A stretch of 64,000 nt of DNA. It comes from Paragordius varius. Lineage: Eukaryota > Nematomorpha. The first letter of the stretch is position 1. Each line of letters begins with the position of its first letter. Under the pieces are notes generated by a model. It worked only from the letters and a program-made list of their open reading frames with translations. It had not been told where the DNA came from and made no database searches. The position numbers were made by a program, and so were the translations under genes. Shown here in pieces: positions 23,154-35,234 of this stretch. Location of the stretch: the NCBI GenBank assembly GCA_964247055.1, contig OZ176054.1:9548001-9612000 (forward strand). The letters are read 5' to 3'.

Positions 23154-23843
23154 TTTTTATCCAAACTAAATGCGAAAAAATGGATGCAAACGAAATACTC
23201 AACTAATTAAGAAACATGAAAAATAATAATTAATTCATTCAAAGTGTGCAAAAGCGCCTATATTAAAAGCGGAACATATACAATATCAAAATCGTTAAAA
23301 TCGAATTTTCAAATTTTCCTATTGCGTATGAATAGCCAGATATCTTAGATTCAGGCAAGTATGGACCTATAATCGAATTTAACCAATAAAATAAATCTCC
23401 AAAATGAGAGTCTGCTAATTTAAATGGTTACCAATAACAAACTCGATAATGAAAACTTTTGACCAATGAATCCAAACGCGTTAAGAATTGGATGACTATG
23501 ACAGCCTTTCCAGCCAATAATATATCATATGTTTTTCTCTAATTGTTATTAAAATATTAGCACTATCAGAATAAATTCCATTGTGGTTATTTTTGTTCTG
23601 TTTTATTTACCTACAGCGAATATTTGTTTTTGCAGCATTTGTTATATGATTATGAGCGTGATTGACTGCATTAAGCAGTAGACCGACCTAAATTAACTCA
23701 ACAATTCTTCAGTGGAGCATTTAACAGCGTATTAAATCAGATAATTATGGGAAGATACAAAATTTAAGCATCATCGTTGGCCCTTTTAGTTACAGGCGTT
23801 CATACTAAGTTTAAACTGGCTCAAAACTATTGTCATTCAATAA

Positions 23844-24874
23844 CACTAGACAACAAATTTTGACTTTTTATAACTGCCATTCTTGTAAATTTAAAATTTA
23901 TTTCATTAAAGTACATAAATAGTATATCTGAAAAGAAAATTGGTTTACCTAAGAATTTTATTTTATTAGGATTAATCGATGATTTTTGGCTCCGATTTAA
24001 CATTAAACTCCAAATTTTTAAAATTCAAAGTTTTAGATATAAAGCCATGTATTTTATATCATTCGAAAGAGCGCGAAAAACCGTATCTTTCGAATGATAT
24101 TTGGTCATTTAAATCATTCTGATGTAAAGGTTTGGTTTTATATGGTCAATTTTTAATCCTCAAATAAATCAAAAAAAATTTACAGACCTAATTAAAAAAT
24201 CATATAAATTATTTTATAATAAGGGGACACCATAATATTTAAAAAAAATCTTTGAAAAAGCTTTTTGGTTTCGTTTTTTAATAAAAATTATCTTTATCAA
24301 AATTATTTACCTAGTGGATAGTAAAATGCCTAGTTATAAATGTAAATTTAATACATTATGGCTTTAACAGATCAAGAATACCTTTAAATCATAATTCTAT
24401 CTTTCAAGGAAAGTATAAGCTTTCTAACGAAAATAATTGATATTAATATGATGGTATTTAAAAAATATAATTTTAAAAGGCTGATGACATAAAAGCAATA
24501 AATAAGTGTTTTAATCAAAAAAACTTTCGTGTGTTATTTAGATTTATTGCCATCTAAACAAGGTTTGAGCTAATTTTATCCATTAGTTATAAAAAAATAT
24601 TAATTAAGAAAAACGCCGCTTCGCGGGTTTGTCGCTTCCTCCAATGTTAACTATCGATGTAAAACATATTAGTATGCATTTTATAGAGTTTCTATTACTC
24701 TTTCGAATGATATATTAAACATTTTTTAGTAAAATTTTAATAAGGTGCATAATCATAAAAATCAAATTATACAAAAGGTGGAATTATCATTTTTATTTCA
24801 GATTTACTATTAAAATGATAGTAAATATCAGAAAAAGCAGAAATTCAAGTGGCAGAAAAATTTGTTGTCCAGTG
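23844..24874 (+). mobile_element. CACTA-like MITE, copy 3 (1031 bp)
   Basis: Starts CACTAGACAACAAATTTTG and ends AAATTTGTTGTCCAGTG, flanked by TAA on each side (23841-23843, 24875-24877). Same family as 4219-5056 and 9920-10956. The GC-rich block near 24612 (CGCCGCTTCGCGGGTTTGTC) is shared by all three copies. Confidence 0.85.
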
Positions 24875-25122
24875 TAATCAACCTTAGTGATAGGTTTATA
24901 TCAAAGATTAGCTTAAATCACCCCAAAATTTCTGGGGAAAAATGGTAATTATTGTTAAAATGCTTAAACTGATTTGAAAAATTGGATTAAATACCCAATT
25001 ATTGAAAAATTGGTTGTTAATAATTATTTAAGGATAAACAGTTTATGCATTGGGTTTAACACTTTACTAAATATTTTGAAAAAAAAATTATACTGATATT
25101 TTTATAAGCGATATAATTTTAC

Positions 25123-27599
25123 CAAAACATCATAGCCATGGTATAAAATGGTGTCCAACAACACACAAATGCCAAAATTATGTAGATAGTAAGTTTAAGA
25201 TTTTTAGTTTGAGCCCTTTTTATGATGCCGTAATTGGAATGGCGAGTAAGAAACTGATCACATGAGGTTGGTCCATTACCGCTCTTTTTTCGGTTATCAT
25301 CTAGTGCAGCACATTTGAATAGGGAGGCCTTTTTTAACTTGATTCGCAAAGTTAATCGTCGAAATTTGTTGAGGGAGCAAACAGCAGACAATTTATTAAC
25401 GCCATTTACTATTGTTTCGTCATTACTTTGCTCAATGTTGTAGTCATCCGTTTGGCGTTGTGAAGATTTGTTTAGGTTGCTCCCATTGTGACCACCTATT
25501 TTACAAACATGGGATATTCTACCTTAAACGTCAAAAATTAAAATGGGAAACACTGGCCAAATTATAAATATTTATATAGTCCTTTGAGATAAAAAAAGAA
25601 TATAATTAACATTTAATTTATATTATATTCCCTATAAATTAAATTTTAGGCTTTGCTTGCTGTGGTAAGATTTTACCCATCAATTAGCTATTATTACTTT
25701 ATACCTAAACTTAAAAGAAAATACCTAATTTTAAGAATATATTTTGCTTACTCAGATAAAGATATATATTATTGTAATATTAGCTAAAAAGGGGATAATG
25801 GGTTGATATCAAGATACTTTAGATTGATTTCGCATAATAACTTTTTAAAAACCAAACTTAATAAATTATTTTTACCACTGTAGGGGTAAAATATATTATT
25901 AATGCGTTTTTAACGTGATTAGTATAAGTTTGTCTGCGTAAGTAATTCAACAAAGAAATTGGCAATTATCATACAAAAATTGCTAAGGTGTATTTTTAAA
26001 TTTTCACGGACCTGGTTTATATCAAAATAACATAATTATGCACCGTCACTCAATAATAATATTAAATCTTGAAACTTGCAAACTCTTGATTGCATAGACA
26101 AATTTATCAAAAAACTTCATAATCATTGTTAAGGTGTGATGGTAAAGAAGAGTGGATGACACATTAATACGGTTTGAAACGCGTTACCGTTTATTCCGGT
26201 TCCATTCATTTTTTTAAATCACGGTTTCCACCAAAATTCCATTTCGATTCTCATGATTTCTTAGGCAAAAATATTTTGGTTACAGTTCTAATGACCCTCT
26301 TCGATTCCATTATTTCACTTTAATTTATTAATTTAAAATTAAATATATCCTAACTGTTTGATGAAATGTGAATAAATAGCTAAACATAAGCATATATATA
26401 GGTCAGAATAATTTATTGTATACTAATTTTTTCGAATATTGTATGTTTCAAAGCATACAATATTAACAAAAAATTGGAAGCGTTACTTTATTTATTTTTA
26501 AATTTCATAATCAATCCTATTAAATATATGAAATTTTTATCACCATTTAAGAAAGCATTCCGAAACCAAATGTTAGTTAAATAGTCTAAGAATTTTTTAC
26601 AGTAAAATTGCATTATTTTTGACCAAACAAACATTAATTTATTTTATAGATAGACTAAGTTTCTAAAATAACCTGATATATTCAGTGTGCGTGTTGATTT
26701 ATACATGCGTATCAAGACTCTCAAGTAGAGCACAAAGATAATTAATAAGGGTGCACCATACATTGCCATCATACAGAAAATATTGTAAGCCAATTCTCGA
26801 TGCTTGTTAACGAAGAAATTGAATGTAACGCATTGTCGAAAGTCCCTGTGGACAGGGTGTTGTTCCACATGAAAGATGATACTCTAATATTGGAATATCA
26901 TAAGTAATAATAGAATCGGAATACAGATCATAATTTAATTAAATTTTGGTCTTATTATTAGATTAGATCTGAAATAGTTATAATTGTATTAATGTGGATT
27001 GCCCTTTACACGGTATTATACATAATAATCTTAATTTATTAGACATAAAATGTTATATATATTGCAAAATTTTAAATGTCCAATATATTTTTACCCTTAA
27101 TTTTGCATTTCACCATATCCTTAATTTTTCATTTTTGACTAAGTTTTTAACTAGATGAATGTTAGAAAAAAGTGAATGTAAGTATTGAACGCGACAAAAA
27201 ACCATTAGCTTTCCTAAATCTGGTTTTTCCTAGTTTCTTCAGTCAGTTCAGTGTATCTAGTTGTCTAATTAATATTTATTTCATTTAATTAAAAATCTTG
27301 AATGTAGAATTAATTACAAGGCATCTCTAAAATATCATCATAGAAATAAAAAAATGATATTTCCAAACTATAATTAAATAGCTCGCATAAATATTTCGAA
27401 TAAATATTTATCAATGTTTAAGAAATAATGTTATCTAGGTATTTATCAGAAAAAAATCGTTAAACAATGGTAATTTTTAATTTAATAAAAATGCATTGTA
27501 GTCCAAAAAAATTTCGCCTTTCACGTAAACATTTTGGAAGTTATGTTTTTTACATGACCTGATTGTTAATGAATTCATTAAGGCTAAAATAAGCTTTCC

Positions 27600-27639
<40 letters not shown>

Positions 27640-29160
27640 CTAGCAAATTGGTAAAATAGCAATAAGTTCCGATAATTTTAATTTATTGAATTTTTATTAT
27701 AGAAAAAATAGTTACAAACTTTACCAGATGTCCATGATTATATATTATTAAATCATTTTTTGCGTTTATTAAATTTCTTAAAAGGTTAATCTAATTATTA
27801 TTATTAAATAATAATGTTATTTGTTAGCAGAAGTGCTAGAATAGAACACAAAAGATTGTAAAAAAATCTAATTTCTTTTACCACATCCAAATGATTAAGT
27901 ACCATAAAACTATACTATTTTAACCAATTTTAATTCATATTTTTAATTCCTAGAAGTAAAATATAAAGGTTGTGAATTTTCCTAACATTAAGAAAATTTC
28001 CGTAACATTTTAAGTTTAAAATCTAAATTATTTAAATAGGCGAAAATATGGCGTTGCATATGAAAGAATATAATTTTTTTTTAAACTTAAAAACCATAAA
28101 ATTAAAAATAAAAATAATTATTTTATTTGCAATCAACACAATGCACACAAAAAATCCCGATGAAATATATATATATTCTAACAGCAAAATGTATCAAGAT
28201 TCTCATTGTGTTAAGGCTATTTAAAAAAGTTGGTTGTAGTAATTGCTTCATATCTAAAAGTTCCAATGCGCATTATCGTATTTTTTTGTTGAAAGGTAAA
28301 GGATTTTTTAATGTACAGAGTGTACGAAATTGGGGGTCATGAAATAAATATATTCTGATAGAAAAATGTATCAGGATTGTCATCATGTTGGCCCTTACGA
28401 GTGTTATAAGAAAATTATTTATACTTTTATGGTAAGTGCTCCATATCAGAGAAGGAAAGTTTGACCACATTATTAGTAATAATTTTTTTTGATGAAAGCT
28501 AACTGCTTTATTCATAAAAAACACTAAACTATACCATAAACTACTTATAAACAAATTTTTATAATATTTAAATTTTTAGATGTGGGTATCGAAAGTCCCA
28601 AATTTTTGCTTTACTAAAACGGGCTATTACTTTTAAAAAAAACGCAAAAATGCTGGGATTTGTCAATAAAATTTTCAAATGTTTGCTAAATTTTGACAAC
28701 TAAAAAATATTGAAATAATGCATACTTTTAGAAAAATTCAATTTTTAGAGAAGTTTTGTTGAAGCGTACTCCCTACTATTTTTAGACATGATGGAAACGG
28801 TATAAAAAAGGGATGTAGTAGCTTCAACAAAATCGCTAAAAATTAAATTTTAAGTAAAAAATATTCGCAAAGAACTAGCCCGTTTAGAAGAGCAAAAAAT
28901 TTGAAACTTTCGGAGCCCTTATCTAACAATTAAAATATTATTAAAATATTGTCTTACTTTATATAAGTAGTTTATGATATATTTCAGTGATATTTTTTGG
29001 GATGAGCATTAAGCTTACATTAAATAATTTTTTACAAAAATGTGCTCTTGCCATTTTCTGATATGAAGTACTTATTACAAAATTGTAAATATCTTTCTTA
29101 TATCACTAGTAAGCCCCAAAACCGAAAGCACTATGGTATTCCTGATACATTTTTCTATCG

Positions 29161-29211
<51 letters not shown>

Positions 29212-32200
29212 TATGTATCATCATGATATATTTAGTGTACACATATATATATTTAAAAAGCAGCCAATATTTATTTAAAATTTTAGAGGGCTGTGAAATT
29301 CTCATTTTTAAACCCTTTAAAATTGGCTAGTTTAAAATAGCAAAAGTGCCGAGACGGTTCGATAACAATATTAATATAAAGCAAATGATTGTATCAAAAT
29401 AAGTTATTTATGTTAAAATATCAAATTTTTTAAAGTATTTGTGTTTTAAAGCATAGGGAAAATGGTATAAAAACACGTGGTTACAACACTTTTTCCATAT
29501 TCGATCTGCCAAAGATTATAACCTTAGAAATCTCACCCAAATATTTATCCGTTTCAAATTAGCTTTGTATTAAAAGGATAATTTTTATTTAAAATAAATA
29601 AATATCATTCCAAATTTTGAGGCAATAATCTTCGGCAGCTTCGAATTACATATTAAAAGTATTTTCATAAAAAATACCTTCTCAACCATGTTTCAAAATA
29701 TATAAAGTTCGCTTCAACAAAGTTCTAAAATTTAATTTTAAAACAAAGTATGCTTTTTTCAAAAATAATTTGGATATCATAATCAACCATGTAATTGAAT
29801 TGCTTATCGGGTCTTATGCGTTTATTTTGTAGCCAGTTTTAGCTGAGTCAAACATGTGAGCTTTTGGAGCGTCCAGCGGATAGATAATGTATAACAAATA
29901 AATTTGGGTAATTTTATTGGTGTATTTTTATACTCACTTTATGAGCATTGTCGATAATTTTAAGGACGAAATGAGTATGTAAATTAATAGAAGGTCCCTT
30001 TAATTTTTTTTATTTTTCTATATTCGTAGCCGTTAAAAAAATATAACATTTGAAAAGTACATATAAAATACTCTCGTTTATAAAGAGTATTTGTATGTTG
30101 ATTTAAAAACCTATATTTCTTTTTTCTTTCTCACTTCTCATTTAAATTTTTAAGATTGGTAATTTTTCATCTAAAATTAGCTTATTCCCTTAGAGATTTT
30201 ATAAAACAATCAATTTCATTATAGTAATTAGTCATAAAAAAATCTCAAGGGTTTTGTTCTACACTATTTTTATGTCAAATAATTAATTATTGGATAATCC
30301 TATTTTTAGAATAGTTAAATTATTTAAACGAATAATTTTTTATCATACATACAAAATATATATATATATATAATTATATGGGGTTGGAAATTTAATTGAA
30401 TATATATTTAATTCGACTTTTATATTTGTTAAACCTATCCATTTTACCTAAAACAGTTTTATCAAAAGGATTATATTTAATCCCATTATCTAATTTATGT
30501 AAAAATCAATAATGTTGAGATCTAAGTGCTGGAAAATAGGTATACATGATATTTGATACAAGCCAGAACAATCTACTTTATTGATTTGTCTTTTTTATCA
30601 GAATTAAATCTAAATTTATTTTACAGAGTGAAGCAATTTATTTGATTATATTATATAACAACTGAATATTGGGTTCGGATCGAGTTGAAATCTAACAAAA
30701 ACCACTTGGTAGTTTTGAGTTTTCTGAATACACATTTATTTATATAAAAATTATATCATTAAGCGTCGAATTAAATTATTATCAAACTTTTCCCTATTAT
30801 AATAATCTAATTAATGCAATTCAAAATTAATTTTATAATTCTTACCTAATATTTTTAGCCAAGGTTTTTAGGTATTTAATAAAAAATGCAGAATTTTTTT
30901 GGCAGTGATCATAGCAATTTTTGAGATATTTAATCTTTAATCCCTCCAGGATAGCAAATTACCCCCAAAAGGTAAAGTGACCTTGTAAAAAAGGGGATGC
31001 ATATAAAGTTGAAGTGATAAAAAAAATTTAATTAGGAAAGCCTAAAAGGCGACCCGCTGTGACTCTTTATTGGCAATAAAATTTTTAAAAAATACCAAAT
31101 AATATTTTCTATTTTATAATTAAAGTCCACATTAAGAATGAATAAAATTGATATCAGTTATCTTTTTAAAATACTTTTCTTTATGTATTCATATTTTAAT
31201 TTACATAAACAAATTGATTCTAAGCCGTTTTGGATTCCAAAAATTTCTAATTTATAAGCGATGAACCAACCTTAGGTTAATCGTTAAATCCCAAAAAAGT
31301 ATGATAAAGCCGATCAAAGTGAGAATGTATTTAATTTGGAAACTTATAATATGCGTCTATGCTCTTTTAGGTGCAGCTCAAATCAATAACAAATCTAACC
31401 TTTCATCAACTGTTGAGAGTAACACAGGATCGCCTAAAATGGAGAACACTAATCTATGAGAAAGCCAGAGTCAGTATATGACTAGCTTATAACAACAACA
31501 ACATTCTAAATAAATATTTTTATAAAAATGTAAATTCTAAGAAAATCTTTTTATCATTCGCCAAATAATTTTTCTGTTTTTTTGTTAAATAGCTAAAAAA
31601 CTGGCATATAAATAAATATATATCATAATTATTAGTAATTTAACCTTGAATGCTAATTATAATTTGGCAGAAATTTTTTGTTGATTAGCTATTTGTAATT
31701 GGATTTAAATACTAAAATTTTAACTCTAGAGTTCAAAAGCTGAATAAGTTAATAATATCTAATATATATAAATTATATAATGGCTTTTACATGTTTTTAC
31801 TTCTGGGAAAAATAGAGAAAAATGAAAAAGTTTTAATTTCTCCCCTTTATTTTATGATTAATAACTATAAACAGCGGATAGATCAGGGGTGTCAACCCGT
31901 AGGACGGGCGGCATTCGAAATCTATATGGGGATTTAATAAATATTCTGATAATTTTCAAGCATAAGACTGTAAAATGGAAACACAATCTAACAATTTTTT
32001 TCTGTTTGTTGCCAATTGCATGGATTAATTAGAAAATGTGTGTAATCATATCATTTTGCTAGATTTTTAAGCATATTTTTGCAAATTATAGATATCTAAA
32101 TTTTTCATGGGCTATTTATATTTAGTTTACACCCATATTATATACAGTCTGCACATTTATGTTGGCCTATGTACATTATTGTTGGCCATTGGCAACACAG

Positions 32201-33586
32201 TTGTGTAGGGCAAAAACAGCAAAATGTCGAAAAAAAACAATTTTTTCCTTGTGTTTATCTAATTATGGACAAAATTTGTTTATAGCATACGCTGCTGTAC
32301 CGATTGGCCGACAAAAATGTGAATAAGCCATCATAAATGTGCATACTGAAAACAAGTCTAAAAAATCGATTTAGTATAGCCTTTTAAGACAGACTAACCT
32401 GAGGTAAACTGCACAAAAAACTTAGGATCCAAGATGTTGTGACCATAGCTTTTTGTCTCCTTTCCACATATTTGAAGGACAAAGGGTGAAGGATAGATAT
32501 GTAACGATCTACCGATATGCACACCAAAATGAACGATGATAAATATAAGCCGAAGATTCGAAAGAGCATTAGGATACGGCATGCTACATCGCTAACTAAC
32601 CATCTAACCGTTATTCTCCAACCAATTTCAAGGGGTATTAGAAAGAGGACGACAATTAAATCAGCTATACACAAATTTAGAAGGAGTGTTCGCATACGAA
32701 AGTATGACGTTGATGATGCAAAAATTTGAGTTTTCTCCTTAAAATTTCTCCGCATATTCCTATACCTTAGCTGTGATAACATGCGCACTATGGCACGGAT
32801 AGGTGTATCAATCGTATAATTTGTTTCTGGTAACATATAATTACCACTTACATACGCAGCTTGATGATTCTTATAAAATTTTGGAATTAATTTTTGTTGG
32901 AATGGTTGTTCGTTGGTGTCAGTATTGTTGTCTACATGATATGTATTGAATTTTAATGTACTACGTACGTGTCTAAAATTAGATGGATTGTTAAAATGGG
33001 TTTGCTCTTGAACGAAAGGATGGCGACTGGAATTAGTAGGTATGCAGGGGTTTTGTTGCTTTTTGAATACAAAGGCAGTATTATTTGTGGTACAATGCTG
33101 ATGTCCTTGATGTTGTTCGCCATTAGGTTGTTTCATGATAGCTTGGGCTCTTTGATGGTAAAGTGATTTGTGCAGCGAATTACGATTCAAACAAACGATG
33201 AATACTAGGTTGGCTAAATTTGCAAATAATGCTATCACAAAAATGATGGAATACAAGATGATGGAAAACAAATGGACTTGATTAAATTGAATGCCACCCG
33301 AATTCGCGTTTTTAGGAAACGGGGCTATTTTATTTCTAGTATTATTATTGATATTAATATTATAACTTAGATTGAATAATGTCATGTTGTTTAGAAGTGA
33401 TATACTATTACCATAACTATCTCCTTCAGAGAAGTTGGGTTTAAAATGGTTTATGTTTTCCATATGAGCGGGAAATATATTGTTTGTCACATTAATCGAC
33501 AATGTAGGAAGAATTTTCGTCGGACCTGTTGTTATAATTGGAGTAATTCTATAGATGGGTGATTTATTTAATTGAGCCATTTTCAT
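25123..33586 (-). CDS. GnRH/AKH/corazonin-type receptor, TM7 exon not found
   Basis: A rhodopsin-class GPCR of the gonadotropin-releasing hormone / adipokinetic hormone / corazonin receptor family, which signals mainly through Gq. Three exons join in phase: 33586-32399 (396 codons), 26883-26673 and 25495-25123. N-terminus of about 100 residues with five N-glycosylation sequons; TM1 about 105-133; TM2 about 299-321; then FRIFGLYLSSFILVCISVDR with the DRY motif at 360-362; TM4; exon 2 gives HPVHRDFRQCVTFNFF and TM5 (ELAYNIFCMMAMYG); exon 3 gives a long third loop of about 110 residues and TM6 (AFVCCWTPFYTMAMMFW). These strings are diagnostic for the family. The first intracellular loop is about 165 residues instead of roughly ten. 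Exon 3 ends in phase 2 at a GT, so at least one more exon with TM7 should follow, but I could not find it. Introns are 5515 and 1177 nt. Confidence 0.9.
27600..27637. repeat. (TA)n microsatellite
   Basis: A pure run of TA units in receptor intron 1. Confidence 0.9.
28340..29180. repeat. Foldback repeat, fullest copy of its family
   Basis: The left arm begins ATATTCTGATAGAAAAATGT then ATCAGGATTGTCATCATG; the right end is the inverted form (CCTGATACATTTTTCTATCG). Arms of about 400 bp share blocks such as ACTAAAATATATCATAAACT and GTTGAAGC. A long TA run lies at the right end. Other copies are at about 480-870, 19060-19480 and 51290-51780. Non-coding, in receptor intron 1. Confidence 0.65.
29163..29210. 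repeat. (TA)n microsatellite, long
   Basis: The longest TA run in the window, at the edge of the foldback repeat. Confidence 0.9.
31366..31480 (+). repeat. LINE 3'-end remnant
   Basis: A short frame reads NLTFHQLLRVTQDRLKWRTL then IYEKARVS, the usual C-terminal end of many LINE ORFs (a DRxxWRxLI motif), and is followed by a CAACAACAAC tract. Heavily truncated. Confidence 0.5.
31884..32133. repeat. hAT-like MITE, decayed copy
   Basis: Starts CAGGGGTGTCAACCCGTAGG and ends near TTTAGTTTACACCC, with the same internal blocks as 22859-23153 (TTGCCAATTG, AAGCATATTTTTGCAAATTA). The right end is worn and no clear target duplication remains. It lies in receptor intron 1. Confidence 0.55.
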
Positions 33587-34678
33587 TTAAAGAAAAAATT
33601 GGAAAATTAGACGTAATTTAGATATTTTAATTATTCAATTCAATTTTAATAAATGATAATCATATAAATTAGTCTAGACATGGATATAATTATATGAAAA
33701 AATAAAAAATATAAATGATTTTTCATATATAAATCTTTTCGCTCTCTCATTCCGTTAGTAATTACTCATAGATCAAAAATATTAAACTAGATATAAATTT
33801 TTATAATATTAAAAAAATTATTTATTATTATTATCAAAGCGGCTGAAAAATTGCGTATTTCTCTCACCATATATTTTTTTATTAATCTAAAGTGGTGAGT
33901 TTCTTCATGGTTAATATTTATTTATGAAGAAAAGTGGCAAGTTATATTCCATTATTTCTTATATTTGCCTGAATTTTGGATCTAATTTTAATAAATATAT
34001 ATATACATATATATACTAATATATTTGGATACAAAGATATAATTTATATAAATACATAACGGTAATTATAGCTAAATCGTAATTATTAGTTTTTGCCTAC
34101 TCTTACTATAAATTGCTATGAAATCATAAAATGGTTCCACGTCTAAAGAGCTGTGTGTATGTATAATTTTTATGTCAAAAAACTTATTAGTTTTCCAATG
34201 GAAGCGGCAAGCAATATGTTGTCACAAAAGGAAATTTTATTCAATTTAAAACATATTTTCTTACTTTTTAATGGATTATTTCAATGTTATTTGTCTATAA
34301 AATATGTAAATTAACAACAGAACACAAAAATATGTTAAGTGTTTGACAGCAATAACATCCGGTTGAATAAGAACTAATCATAATAATAATTAATGGGTTT
34401 GGTTTCGTTCAAAATCCATAATAAAAAATAATGTTGGAAGGAATGAAATTGATTATATATATATCTCATATTTTTTAACTTTAACCTTGTAATTCGCCTC
34501 CAAACAACAATTGACGAAAAAATATGTTAAATATTTACTAACAATTACCATAAAAAAGATCCCGTTGATTACTAAAAAAATAACTAAAAACGTACTTGGC
34601 AGCGATAATTCACTTTCCAAAATTGATGAAAAACGTTTAATTGAGATAATTTTAATCAATAAATATTCTTCCCATAAT
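33587..34678. other. Upstream of the receptor gene; no gene seen
   Basis: AT-rich DNA that should contain the promoter of the receptor gene. No element stands out; small open frames on both strands look like chance. Confidence 0.4.
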
Positions 34679-35234
34679 TTTAACACTTCGATTCAAATTG
34701 GGGTATCTAAATACCCCAACTAAATTTGAGTTATAGGATTTTTAAAAAAAATTACTGAAAGAAACGGTCCCATTTTAAATTTATGCTTCTGTTCTTTAAA
34801 AATTTTAAAGTTAAAATATCTAAATAATATTTCGTTTTCTAAAAAAAGTTCCATATCAAACTACTTCGACGCCATTTTTTTTTACAATTGCAAAATATCG
34901 TGTTCATTTAATTTTAAGGGTAAAATTAAAGCTAATTTTTTATTTAAATTACATATAACATTGATAGGAGTAGAGAAAGCGGTCTATTTTGTACTATTTT
35001 TTAATTTTACCATTTCACACATGTCACGTTGAGGAAATTTTTACTTTTCGGTTTTAGCTTAAAATGAGTAATATCCAATATTTTTGAATATTTTTTTTTA
35101 TATATTTCGGTTTATTAATGTTATATAAGTGCAAATTTTGCCATGGTTTCAATTCCTTCCATGTTTTTTAAAGTATTTGATTTTAAACAGGCCTGGGATA
35201 TCCAACTACCCCAATCTGAATCGAAGGACTAAAA
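34679..35234 (-). repeat. MITE family C, copy 2
   Basis: Reverse-oriented unit with clear ends: TTTAACACTTCGATTCAAAT at the left, and ATCTGAATCGAAGGACTAAA at the right. Next to the left end is a perfect hairpin, GGGGTAT-CTAA-ATACCCC, with a weaker one (GGGATATCCAACTACCCC) at the right. Confidence 0.75.

Noticed and set aside
29042-29305. ORFs of YIYIYI repeats on both strands
   Set aside because: They are translations of a TA microsatellite.
32690-33190. The long receptor loop as an unspliced intron
   Set aside because: The frame stays open for over 160 codons with protein-like composition, and no good GT...AG pair with matching phase borders it. cDNA could still overturn this.
34453-34723. 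Overlapping ORFs on both strands before MITE copy 2
   Set aside because: No conserved motif, biased composition, and one runs into the MITE end.
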